DNA of 64,000 nucleotides from PALSA-1004 sp963804885. GTDB lineage: Bacteria > Pseudomonadota > Gammaproteobacteria > Burkholderiales > SG8-41. Every line of letters starts with the position of its first letter. The first letter of the stretch is position 1. Under the pieces are notes generated by a model. It had not been told where the DNA came from. It saw only the letters and a program-made list of their open reading frames with translations, and did not search any database. The stretch covers positions 409,055-473,054 of the forward strand of contig CAWDSF010000010.1 in assembly GCA_963804885.1 (NCBI GenBank), given 5' to 3'. The position numbers were made by a program, and so were the translations under genes. Shown here piece by piece: positions 29,417-36,655 of this stretch.

Positions 29417-29484
29417 GCTAAACGGCCCGAAGCAAGCGGACGAGGACCGCTTGCAAATGATCCGCCTCCAGTGTGCGGTTAGCC
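29417..29484 (-). other. attC site after the membrane-protein cassette
   Basis: 68 bp, on the minus strand starting GGCTAAC and ending GTTTAGC. A perfect 8-bp inner stem GCAAGCGG/CCGCTTGC (29432-29439 and 29447-29454) with a seven-base loop forms the tip. The upstream gene's stop codon TAA lies inside the first core, as is common in cassettes. The terminal cores are slightly off consensus. Confidence 0.65.
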
Positions 29485-29985
29485 CGCATTTCGGACTCTG
29501 GTATAGCCGGCGCCAATTACGAAGGCGACGATAACCGCCCACTTGAATGTCGCGACTATTCCTGCCACGAAGTAAAACGCCGCCGGTATTCCCTTTCCAG
29601 CATAGATAAAGGTGAGGTGGAGCATGTTCTCCACTGCATCCATGACAGCAGCGAACGGTAGTGCCCAAGTAAGCAACGACTTTGCCAACGCTGATAGCCC
29701 CACAGTGAGGGATGTATGCTTGCACAGCAGGTAGCCAAAGAGTCCGTAGCTTACAAGGAAAGGAAAGTCGATCATAAAGTGTGTCTTGAATCGCGCGACG
29801 CCGGTAGGCCGCCATTGGGCGAGGACTGCATTGAAAGATGCTTCGCTGAAAGTGAAATGTATCGTCGGGATACTTGGGTTAAGGGGTGCTGCATGGATCA
29901 CCATTGCGACGAAGAGCAGCGCCGTTAAAATGCCTAGGATTCGAAGCAGAACGATACGCGACATGTACGGGCTATCGTCCCGCAT
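29479..29985 (-). CDS. Hypothetical membrane protein (gene cassette)
   Basis: 168-residue protein from the ATG at 29985 (TTG 29997 and ATG 29964 are alternatives; none has a clear ribosome site). Four hydrophobic segments are visible, at the N terminus (ILGILTALLFVAMVIHA), around FPFLVSYGLFGYLL, around LLTWALPFAAVMDAVENML and at the C terminus (FKWAVIVAFVIGAGY). A polar N-terminal loop with TIHFTFSEASFNAVLAQW separates the first two. No family was recognised. Its stop lies inside the following attC, marking it as a cassette gene. Confidence 0.7.
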   Translation of the reverse strand: MRDDSPYMSRIVLLRILGILTALLFVAMVIHAAPLNPSIPTIHFTFSEASFNAVLAQWRPTGVARFKTHFMIDFPFLVSYGLFGYLLCKHTSLTVGLSALAKSLLTWALPFAAVMDAVENMLHLTFIYAGKGIPAAFYFVAGIVATFKWAVIVAFVIGAGYTRVRNAG

Positions 29986-29990
29986 GATCC

Positions 29991-30026
29991 GCCGCAACGC
30001 GGTCCCTATCGATGCGGCGGTTAGGC
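29991..30026 (-). other. Degenerate attC-like site after the DUF7661-like cassette
   Basis: On the minus strand a good GCCTAAC core (30020-30026) is followed by a hairpin with perfect arms CCGCCGCA and TGCGGCGG, and ends GTTGCGGC, which deviates from the GTTRRRY consensus. A further GCGGCGGAT copy at 30048-30056 could pair with ATCCGCCGC at 29987-29995. The site is shorter than normal attC sites and may be worn or unusual. Confidence 0.4.
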
Positions 30027-30038
30027 TGCACGATCTGT

Positions 30039-30254
30039 CTAGCTAACGCGGCGGATAGCTTGACCTGGCTTCGCGAACTCATGAAATAGGTCGTCCAGAT
30101 AGGTGGCAATCTCGTTTTCTTGCACTTCGGTCGGGATCACGACGTGAGTCAGTGGCACTCGCTTTCCCACATTGAGGTTGAACACCCGCCACTTGTCGCC
30201 TTCGCGCACGACATCAAGTTCATAGTTTCCGTAAATGCTAAATCGCACGGTCAT
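30039..30254 (-). CDS. Small DUF7661-like protein (gene cassette)
   Basis: The ATG at 30254 with GGGAG just upstream gives 71 residues (MTVRFSIYGNYELDV); the longer open frame back to 30317 runs into the previous attC. The layout, an Ig-like short beta region then LTHVVIPTEVQENEIATYLDDLFHEFAKPGQAIRR, matches a family of small uncharacterised proteins labelled DUF7661, recalled from memory. No function is known. It begins 27 bases after the R' core of the upstream attC. Confidence 0.7.
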   Translation of the reverse strand: MTVRFSIYGNYELDVVREGDKWRVFNLNVGKRVPLTHVVIPTEVQENEIATYLDDLFHEFAKPGQAIRRVS

Positions 30255-30280
30255 CTCCCGCTGAGGTATCTCTGTGTGCG

Positions 30281-30349
30281 GCCTAACGTGAAGGTAATGG
30301 GCGGTGCGCGGCTTCATCGCGCAGCGTCCCCTTGACCGTAGGGTTGGAC
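30281..30349 (-). other. attC site after the MOSC cassette
   Basis: 69 bp, with textbook cores on the minus strand: GTCCAAC (matches RYYYAAC) and GTTAGGC (matches GTTRRRY). The interior folds through GGGGACGCTGCGCG against CGCGCACCGCCC with bulges, typical of attC stems. The MOSC gene's stop codon lies within it. Confidence 0.85.
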
Positions 30350-30801
30350 AGCATTTTTAACCTTTGCTCCACGCGAGATATCACCGCTGGACAAGGCGTT
30401 GGTTCGCAAACCTGCGCGGTTCGTAAGCCGTTTTACTACAGCGGCGACCGGGTAGTCCGCGGAAGCTAGAGTGCGACCAATGAGAGCACAAGGCTCGCAG
30501 AGTTCTACTCCACGGAGTTTTACTTCTCCAATCATGAAATCTTTCCCGACAAGGTCATTCAGTCGGACTCCGCGAGTAACAATATTTCGACGCGTTACGG
30601 AGATGTCTCGGACTTCCCTCGACTCACTGAAAAATGCCTCGATCTCTTCAGCCTCAATTAAACTGATGTTCTGACCCGGGTCGTCATTCTGCGCAAAATT
30701 GCGATCACCTTCGATTCCGGCCCCGGCCACAACTGAAATCGTTGTGCATTCAACTTGCGGCCCACCCGTACTTTCGAAATGAATATGCGCTCAACTGTCA
30801 T
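30314..30801 (-). CDS. MOSC-domain protein (gene cassette), one frameshift
   Basis: The N-terminal piece MTVERIFISKVRVGRKLNAQRFQ starts at 30801. The rest, from VAGAGIEGDRNFAQ with LIEAEEIEAFF, RRNIVTRGVRLNDLVGKDFMIG and the Cys in ELCEPCALIG, is in another frame. One missing base near 30733 reconciles them into about 162 residues, the usual size of a stand-alone MOSC domain. MOSC proteins bind molybdenum cofactor sulfur or metal clusters; the conserved Cys is present. Its 3' end lies within an attC, and a GTTAGAC core lies 24 bases before its start. Confidence 0.75.
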
Positions 30802-30830
30802 GGCGATGTGCGGCGACCAATGCTGTCTAA

Positions 30831-30834
30831 CTAG
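30831..30834 (+). repeat. CTAG target-site copy, left
   Basis: CTAG immediately before the left IS terminal repeat; the same four bases follow the right end at 31712-31715. It fits the YTAR targets duplicated by IS427-group elements of the IS5 family. The first base is the last base of the integron core read as GTCTAAC on the plus strand. Confidence 0.6.
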
Positions 30835-31711
30835 AAGCCATCTCAAAAATGCATATAAGGACTTGTACTATTGCGATTTAAGCGGTACGTTTATCTCAGT
30901 TCATGCTGAGGTGAACCGATGCCACGACGCGAAGAATTGAACGATGAGCAATGGAAGGCCATCGAACCGTTACTACTGAAGCCGCAGCGCAGGACTGATG
31001 GGCGCGGCAGGCCGCGCAAGGACGATCGCCAGGTGCTCAACGGCATCCTATGGATATTGCGCTCGGGTGCGGCGTGGCAGGACTTGCCGGAACGCTTTGC
31101 GTCATACCAGACCTGCCACCGGCGATTCCAGTATTGGGTCGATGCAGGAGTATTCAGGCACATTCTGGAAGCGCTGGCCGAAGATTTGCGAAAGCGAGGC
31201 AAACTGGACTTGGCGCAGTGCTTCATCGACGGCACCTTTGTAGGGGCCAAAAAGGGGGCTGCGCAGTGGGAAAGACCAAGCGGGGCAAGGGTACGAAGCT
31301 CATGGCAGTGGCAGACGGCGCTGGTATTCCTGTCGCCATCCACGCAACGTCTGCTTCGCCGCATGAGATCACCCTTATCGAAGCTACCCTTGAGCAGCGC
31401 TTTGTCGCTGCCAAACCCGAGCGACTGATTGGCGACCGCGCTTACGACAGCGATCGGTTGGATGCCCAGCTTCAGATCCAAGGTATCGACATGATCGCAC
31501 CACATAAGAGTAACCGCATCAGGAACGCTACTCAGGATGGCCGCAAGTTGCGCAGGTATCGGCATCGCTGGCGAGTTGAGCGACTGTTCGCATGGCTGCA
31601 CAACTTCCGTCGCTTGGTGACTCGATACGAATTTCACGTCGAAAACTTCCTCGGCTTTGTACATCTCGGATGCATGTGTATTATTCTGCGAACCCATTTT
31701 TGAGATGACTT
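30835..31711 (+). mobile_element. IS5-family insertion sequence (IS427-like)
   Basis: 877-bp element. Left end AAGCCATCTCAAAAATG (30835-30851) and the reverse complement of the right end (31695-31711) match at 16 of 17 positions. Flanking CTAG copies fit a target duplication. It encodes one transposase in two overlapping frames with a G-run at the junction. It sits between the integron core and an AT-rich remnant, so it separates the cassette array from whatever lay upstream. Confidence 0.88.
30919..31703 (+). CDS. IS5-family transposase, two frames joined by -1 frameshift
   Basis: The first frame (30919 on) encodes the N-terminal DUF4096-like part, PRREELNDEQWKAIEPLLL to FIDGTFVGAKKG; the second frame encodes the DDE domain, with AVADGAGIPVAI, DRAYDSDRLD and the C-terminal RRYRHRWRVERLFAWLHNFRRL carrying the YREK-like signature. 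The frames meet at AAAAAGGGGG (31249-31258), a slippery run, and a -1 slip restores KKGGCAVGKTKRGKG. This is the programmed arrangement known in IS427-group elements, although an indel cannot be excluded. Confidence 0.88.
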
Positions 31712-31715
31712 CTAG

Positions 31716-31845
31716 TATTAGTTGGCAAATATTAGATGATAAAAATCATATGCCACTTATTTGGTGGCAAATAGTCTATTAACGCGGACTAACATCTAAC
31801 TCCTATTCCGTCGGCATTTCCCGATTCCATACGTTACGCCTCCTG
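31716..31845. other. AT-rich remnant between IS and RlmL-like gene
   Basis: 130 bases of low GC with no gene. On the minus strand they contain GTTAGAT (31794-31800, matches GTTRRRY) and GTTAGTC (31787-31793), then short palindromes such as GATGATAAAAATCAT and TGCCAC/GTGGCA. This could be the remains of an attI or of a cassette upstream of the IS; no integrase is encoded. Confidence 0.35.
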
Positions 31846-33000
31846 TTATGCTGGCTTTACCTTCCGCATGCTGCCGGCAACCAGTTTGTATTCAAGCAAC
31901 CGGCACTCCAGCGCGCCGTTGTAGAGCACCGTGCGTTTGGACGCGGACAAGCGGATCAATTTCGGCAGTTGCGCATCGCCCGTGAAAATATACGCGCGCC
32001 AGCCGCTGAAGCGCTGCTTGAGCGCGTTGCCGAGTTTGGGATAGAACTCGGCGAGCTCGTGCTCTTCGGAGAGCCGCACGCCGTACGGCGGGTTGGTGAC
32101 GATGACGCCGCTCGCGGCGGGCGCCGGGATTTCGAGCACGTTCGCCTGCTTTAGTTGAAGCTCTTCGGCGAGGCCCGCCGCCGCGATATTTTCACGTGCG
32201 CTCTTGAGCTCGTCGCCGTACAGGTCGGCGCCGTAGATCGGCAGCGCATCGCCGCGCGGAGCCTCCCTGGTTTTCGCGCTAAGCCGCAGCCCCTGCCAGA
32301 GGCGCTCATCGAAGTTTTTCAGTTTCTCGAATGCGAAGCTGCGCCGCGCGCCGGGCGCGATATTGAGCGCAATCAGCGCCGCTTCGATGAGCAGCGTGCC
32401 GCTGCCGCACATCGGATCGAGCAAGGCTTCGGGCGGATTCCAGCCCGAGAGTTTGACGATGCCGGCGGCGAGATTCTCGCGCAGCGGCGCTTCGCCGGTC
32501 GCAGTCCGATAGCCGCGCTTGAAGAGCGGCTCTCCCGACGTGTCGATATAGAGCGTCAGCCGGTCGGCGGTGAGAAACGCATGGATGCGCACGTCCGGGG
32601 CTTGCGTGTTGACGTTCGGTCGCTCGCCGCCCTTCGCGCGAAATGCGTCGCACACCGCGTCTTTGATGCGCAGCGTGACGAAATCGAGGCTTTTCAGCGG
32701 GCAGCGCACGGCGGCGAGGTTGACGCGTATCGTGCGTTCGACATCGAACCACTGCGGCCACGGCAGCGCCAGCGTGGCCTTGAATATGTCGTCCTCGGTT
32801 TTGTAGGGCGCGGTCGCCACGCGCCAGAGAATGCGGCTGGCGATGCGGCTTTCGAGGTTGGCGCGATAGCCCAGCGCCCAAGGGCCTGCGAAATGCACGC
32901 CCCCATCGGCGGTGCGGATGCCGCTGGCTTCGAACTCAGCGAGTTCCTGCGCGAGCACGGTTTCCAAGCCGCGCGGGCAGGGCGCGAAGTAACTTTCCAT
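31846..33000 (-). CDS. THUMP-domain 23S rRNA methyltransferase, RlmL-like
   Basis: 384-residue class I methyltransferase. It has an N-terminal THUMP/ferredoxin-like region (residues 1-160, with APCPRGLETVLAQEL and NVNTQAPDVRIHAFL), the SAM motif DPMCGSGTLLIEAAL and the catalytic NPPYGVRL. It matches the N-terminal half of RlmL/YcbY, which makes m2G2445 in 23S rRNA; the RlmK half is absent, as is usual outside gammaproteobacteria. Confidence 0.88.
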   Translation of the reverse strand: MESYFAPCPRGLETVLAQELAEFEASGIRTADGGVHFAGPWALGYRANLESRIASRILWRVATAPYKTEDDIFKATLALPWPQWFDVERTIRVNLAAVRCPLKSLDFVTLRIKDAVCDAFRAKGGERPNVNTQAPDVRIHAFLTADRLTLYIDTSGEPLFKRGYRTATGEAPLRENLAAGIVKLSGWNPPEALLDPMCGSGTLLIEAALIALNIAPGARRSFAFEKLKNFDERLWQGLRLSAKTREAPRGDALPIYGADLYGDELKSARENIAAAGLAEELQLKQANVLEIPAPAASGVIVTNPPYGVRLSEEHELAEFYPKLGNALKQRFSGWRAYIFTGDAQLPKLIRLSASKRTVLYNGALECRLLEYKLVAGSMRKVKPA

Positions 33001-33025
33001 CAGTAAGGGCTATTCCGCTGGCGAT

Positions 33026-33436
33026 TCATTTACTTTCCTTCAATGCTTCCGGAGCAGCCTGCAGCGGGACCAGGATGTCGTAGCCGATCAGATGGCGGCC
33101 ATTGCGCCGCTTCGACAATTCGATAATTCGCGCCTCTACAGTCTTGCCGGCGTCGAGCTCGCGTGCAAGCGCGCCGTTCTCCTGCCGCGGCACATAGCCG
33201 ATCTTGCGCCCGTTCCATTCGAGGCGGATGGCAGCGGCGTCGAACGGGTTGTCAGGCTCGCGCACCAGCGCCAGCGCGTCGCCGGCCCGCATGTCGTTCC
33301 ACACCAGCCTGCCGTCATTGTAACGGAACCCGGCCAGCGGCGAATTGCGGACCATCATGGCGACGACGGCTTCGCCGGCGCCGGCGAGCGCGGCAGGCGG
33401 CAGCAGCAGTGCGAGCATAAGGATAGAGCGGCGCAT
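33026..33436 (-). CDS. Secreted HIRAN-domain protein
   Basis: 136-residue protein with an N-terminal signal peptide (RRSILMLALLLPPAALAGAG) and a single HIRAN domain: SPLAGFRYND, ALVREPDNPFDAAAIRLEW and IGYVPRQENGALARELDAG. HIRAN domains are best known from DNA-repair helicases, where they bind DNA ends, so a stand-alone exported copy is curious; small exported HIRAN proteins of unknown function do occur in betaproteobacteria. It lies 25 bases after the RlmL-like gene. Confidence 0.83.
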   Translation of the reverse strand: MRRSILMLALLLPPAALAGAGEAVVAMMVRNSPLAGFRYNDGRLVWNDMRAGDALALVREPDNPFDAAAIRLEWNGRKIGYVPRQENGALARELDAGKTVEARIIELSKRRNGRHLIGYDILVPLQAAPEALKESK

Positions 33437-33481
33437 GCCGGTACAACGCGCCGGACGCGTGCCCGTATTAAGACTTAAGTC

Positions 33482-33895
33482 CTAGAACGGCTTGACGACG
33501 ACGAGAATCACGATCGCGAGCAGCAGGACGGTCGGGAACTCGTTGAGCCAGCGGTAAAACACGTGCCCGTAACGATTGCGGTCGTGCTTGAAGTCCAGCA
33601 TCAGCTTGCCGCAATAGACGTGATAGGCGACGAGGATCGCGACGAGTGCCACCTTGGCGTGCAGCCAGCCGCCGCTGAATCCATAGCCGAACCACAGCCA
33701 TACGCCGGAGACCAGCGTCAGTACCGCGCCCGGCGTCATGATGCCGTAATAGAGCTTGCGCTCCATCACCTTGAAGCGCGCGATCCCGGCCGGATCGTCG
33801 GCCATCGCGTGGTAGACGAAGAGGCGCGGCAGGTAAAAAAGCCCGGCGAACCAGGTCACCATGAAGATGATGTGAAACGCCTTCAGCCAGAGCAT
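33482..33895 (-). CDS. hemJ: Protoporphyrinogen oxidase HemJ-like membrane protein
   Basis: 137-residue four-helix membrane protein of the HemJ/TIGR00701 family that oxidises protoporphyrinogen IX in haem synthesis. The His in WLKAFHIIFMVTWFAGLFYLPRLFVYH, the MERKLYY segment and the KLML/YRWLNEFP C-terminal region are all family-typical. Confidence 0.88.
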   Translation of the reverse strand: MLWLKAFHIIFMVTWFAGLFYLPRLFVYHAMADDPAGIARFKVMERKLYYGIMTPGAVLTLVSGVWLWFGYGFSGGWLHAKVALVAILVAYHVYCGKLMLDFKHDRNRYGHVFYRWLNEFPTVLLLAIVILVVVKPF

Positions 33896-33925
33896 CGCGG
33901 TTCCTTATGCCAGGGCCAGCATAAA

Positions 33926-34711
33926 CTACTTGAGCAGGCGGCGCCGCGTCAGCGCGAGCGCGATGTAAAAGCCGCCCGCCGCGTACGCGACCAGCACTGC
34001 GACGTGCAGCGGCCACGCGGCCGGCACCGCGCCGTTCATCAGCGGCCTGACCAGTTCCACCGCATGCGTGAGCGGCAGAAACGCCGCGGCCTGCTGGAGC
34101 GCGCGCGGCAGCTGGTCGGCGGGGAAGAAGACGCCGCACAACATCATCATCGGCGTGATGAACAGCGTGAAGTAGTACATGAAGAAGTCGTAGCTCACCG
34201 AGAGCGCGGTCATGATGAGACCCAGGCTGGCAAACGCGAGCCCGGTGGCAAACATGACCGGCAGCACCCACAGCGCGAGCACCGATTGCGTGAAGCCGAG
34301 CGCCGTTGCAACCAGCAGCACCGCGCTGCCGGCCATGAAGCTTTTGCTCGCGGCCCACACGAGTTCGGCGACCAGCACGTCGTCGAGCGTGATCGGCGCA
34401 TTCATGATCGCTTCCCACGTTTTTTGCACGTGCATGCGCGAGAAGCCCGAGTACATCGCTTCGAACGACGCTGCCATCATGGTCGACGAGCACACGGTGC
34501 CCGCCGCCAGAAACGCGATGTACGAGGTGCCGAACACGTCGGGCAGCATGCGTCCGAGCCCGTACCCGAAACCCAGCATGTAGATCATCGGATCCGCGAG
34601 GTTGCCGAGCACGGAGGGCAGCGCGAGCTTGCGCCACACCATCATGTTGCGCCGCCAGACATGGATAAAGCGCAGGCTCAACAGCGGCGGCGCCCAGATT
34701 CGCGCGTTCAT
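33926..34711 (-). CDS. ABC-2 type permease, NodJ-like
   Basis: 261-residue membrane protein from the ATG at 34711 (MNARIWAPPLLSLRFIHVWRRNMMVW). Six hydrophobic segments and the ABC-2 segments LPSVLGNLADPMIYMLGFGYGLG and FAFASLGLIMTALSVSYDFFMYYFTL place it in the NodJ/DrrB group. It exports an unknown lipid, glycan or drug together with the ATPase encoded eight bases upstream. Confidence 0.87.
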   Translation of the reverse strand: MNARIWAPPLLSLRFIHVWRRNMMVWRKLALPSVLGNLADPMIYMLGFGYGLGRMLPDVFGTSYIAFLAAGTVCSSTMMAASFEAMYSGFSRMHVQKTWEAIMNAPITLDDVLVAELVWAASKSFMAGSAVLLVATALGFTQSVLALWVLPVMFATGLAFASLGLIMTALSVSYDFFMYYFTLFITPMMMLCGVFFPADQLPRALQQAAAFLPLTHAVELVRPLMNGAVPAAWPLHVAVLVAYAAGGFYIALALTRRRLLK

Positions 34712-34719
34712 CGCGACCC

Positions 34720-35631
34720 TCAATCCCGCAGGTCGCGGCCGGTCAGCCGCAGAAACACGTCTTCGAGGTTCGCCGGCCGGTGCAGGTAACGCAGCTCGGG
34801 CCGTTGCTCGAGGCTGTGCAGCAGCGGCTCGACATTGCGCGCGTAGCAGAAGACGGTCTCGCCGGTTTGCTCGCACCGCTCGCACAGCGCGCCGCCCTGG
34901 TCGGCAGCCCACCCTTCGGCGCCGTCGCCGAACACTTCAACCACCTGCGGCTCGATATGCGCCGCCACCAGATCGCGCGGCGTGCCCATCGCCATGATGC
35001 GGCCGTGATCCATGATGGCGAGCCGGTGGCACAGGCGCTCGGCTTCGTCCATGAAATGCGTGGTCAGGAAAATCGTTTTGCCCTGCGCCGCGAGCTGGCG
35101 CAACCGCTGCCAGATCAGATGGCGCGCCTGCGGATCGAGGCCGGTCGTCGGTTCGTCGAGAAAAATAAGGTCGGGATCGTTGATCAGCGCGCGCGCCAGC
35201 GTCAGCCGCCGTTTCATGCCGCCCGACAGCGCCTTGATATTGTCGCCGGCGCGGTTGGCGAGCCCCGCGAATTCCAGGAGCGCGGGAATGCGCGCGTCGA
35301 TGTGCGATTTCGACAAGCCAAAGTAGCGGCCGTAAACCATCAGGTTTTCGCGCACCGTGAAGTCGGGATCGAGATTGTCGATCTGCGGCACGACGCCCAC
35401 TCGCGCGCGCGCTTCGCGCGCGGAGCGCGGGATCGGCAGGTCGAACATGCTGATGGTGCCGCCGTCGGGGTCGGTTAGCCCGAGGCACAGGCGCAGGGTC
35501 GTCGTCTTGCCGGCACCGTTCGGGCCGAGCAGGCCGAAGCACTCGCCGGGCTTCAGTTCGAGATCGATGCCGGCAACGACTTCGTGCGTGCCGTACGACT
35601 TGCGCAGTTCGCGCGCGACGAGGTAGGTCAT
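34720..35631 (-). CDS. ABC transporter ATP-binding protein, NodI-like
   Basis: 303-residue ATPase. The ATG at 35631 (MTYLVARELRKSYG) overlaps the stop of the preceding gene as ATGA; the open frame further upstream is not family-like. Walker A LLGPNGAGKTTT, the signature LSGGMKRRL and Walker B LIFLDEPTTGLDP are intact. The C-terminal 80 residues match the NodI/DrrA accessory region. It pairs with the adjacent NodJ-like permease. Confidence 0.9.
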   Translation of the reverse strand: MTYLVARELRKSYGTHEVVAGIDLELKPGECFGLLGPNGAGKTTTLRLCLGLTDPDGGTISMFDLPIPRSAREARARVGVVPQIDNLDPDFTVRENLMVYGRYFGLSKSHIDARIPALLEFAGLANRAGDNIKALSGGMKRRLTLARALINDPDLIFLDEPTTGLDPQARHLIWQRLRQLAAQGKTIFLTTHFMDEAERLCHRLAIMDHGRIMAMGTPRDLVAAHIEPQVVEVFGDGAEGWAADQGGALCERCEQTGETVFCYARNVEPLLHSLEQRPELRYLHRPANLEDVFLRLTGRDLRD

Positions 35632-36236
35632 CGGCAATGCCGCGTCACGATCTCCTGCAGCTGATGCAGACGGCCGTGAAAAAAGTGCTCGCCGCCGGGG
35701 ACCACCACGACGGGCAGGTTTTGCGGACGCGCCCAGTCGAGCACCGCGGCAAGCGGCACCACGTCGTCGACTTCGCCGTGGATGACCAGCGTGCCCGCCG
35801 CGACGGTTTCGGTGGGAAAGCGATTCACCGCTGGCGCGACCAGTACCAGTTGGTGGGGATTCAATTCTTTCGCCACCCGCGTCTGCACGAAACTGCCGAA
35901 CGAGAAGCCGGCGCAAGTGAGCGGCAGTTGTCCGTATTTGTCCAGTGCGTAGTGCGCGACCGCGATCAGGTCGGCGGTTTCGCCGCGGCCCTCGTCGTGC
36001 GTGCCCGTGGTTGCGCCGACGCCGCGAAAGTTCGGCCGCAGCGCGACCAGACCGAGTGCGTAAAACGTGCGCGCGAGCGTCGTCACCACTTTGTTGTCCT
36101 TGGTGCCGCCCATCAGCGGATGCGGGTGCGCGATCAGCGCGATGCCGCGGCGCGCCTCTCCCGGGTCGCTGACATCAACTTCGATTTTCCCCGCGGCGCC
36201 GTCGAGCAGCAGCCGGTCTGTCGTGGCGCGCCTCAA
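35628..36236 (-). CDS. Alpha/beta hydrolase
   Basis: 202-residue serine hydrolase of the small CocE/YfhR-like group. The nucleophile elbow is GFSFGSF, preceded by the HPHPLMGG oxyanion loop and RPNFRGVG; the catalytic Asp lies in HGEVDDVVPL and the His in PGGEHFFHGRL. Substrate unknown. It overlaps the preceding and following genes by four bases each, so it is part of the same translational unit. Confidence 0.87.
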   Translation of the reverse strand: MRRATTDRLLLDGAAGKIEVDVSDPGEARRGIALIAHPHPLMGGTKDNKVVTTLARTFYALGLVALRPNFRGVGATTGTHDEGRGETADLIAVAHYALDKYGQLPLTCAGFSFGSFVQTRVAKELNPHQLVLVAPAVNRFPTETVAAGTLVIHGEVDDVVPLAAVLDWARPQNLPVVVVPGGEHFFHGRLHQLQEIVTRHCR

Positions 36237-36541
36237 ATCTTCAGGCGTTCGACAACGCGGCCGTTCTGCAAATGCTCGGTCACGATCTCGTCGATGTCTT
36301 CGCGGTCGACATAGGTGTACCAGACTTCTTCGGGGTAAACGACGATCACCGGACCTTCCTTGCAGCGGTCAAGACAACCCGCCATGTTGACGCGCACCTT
36401 GCCCGGTCCGGACAGGCCCAGCGCCTTGACCTTCGCTTTTGCGTAATCGCGCATTTCCTGCGCGCCGTGGTCGTTGCAGCAGGCTTCGCCGTTTTCGCGC
36501 TGGTTGCAGCAGAAAAATACGTGGTTTTTGTAATAGCTCAT
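36233..36541 (-). CDS. Thioredoxin-like [2Fe-2S] ferredoxin
   Basis: 102-residue protein with the four cysteines of thioredoxin-like ferredoxins: CCNQRENGEACC near the N terminus and the later CLDRCKEGP. It probably binds a [2Fe-2S] cluster and transfers electrons; the partner is not known. It starts 114 bases after the MazG-like gene and overlaps the hydrolase. Confidence 0.86.
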   Translation of the reverse strand: MSYYKNHVFFCCNQRENGEACCNDHGAQEMRDYAKAKVKALGLSGPGKVRVNMAGCLDRCKEGPVIVVYPEEVWYTYVDREDIDEIVTEHLQNGRVVERLKI

Positions 36542-36655
36542 GGATTTGCCGGTCAGTTCTCAAGGCGCGCGAAAAACGCCCGCTATTCAGTCGGGCCCGT
36601 ATGGTACTGCAAAAGTTCCCGGTCTGACCAATCGCCGGGAAACGACGGCGGCGGT

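Larger units (their letters stand above)
28947..30831 (-). mobile_element. Integron gene-cassette array without integrase (CALIN)
   Basis: Four small minus-strand genes are each followed within a few bases by an attC-like site, in the gene-then-attC order of integron cassettes. Three sites (28947-29006, 29417-29484, 30281-30349) are convincing; one (about 29991-30026) is degenerate; a lone R'-type core GTTAGAC (minus strand, 30825-30831) marks the upstream edge. No integrase gene is present on either strand before the RlmL-like gene. Base composition is lower in GC than the flanks. The array reads MOSC, DUF7661-like, membrane protein, DUF2200, then chromosome. Confidence 0.8.

Noticed and set aside
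28935..31845. Integron integrase gene
   Set aside because: Both strands were read; no tyrosine-recombinase motifs were found.
34712..34912. Upstream extension of the ABC-2 permease
   Set aside because: Arg/Ala-rich stretch antisense-like to the ATPase gene; the permease family start fits 34711.
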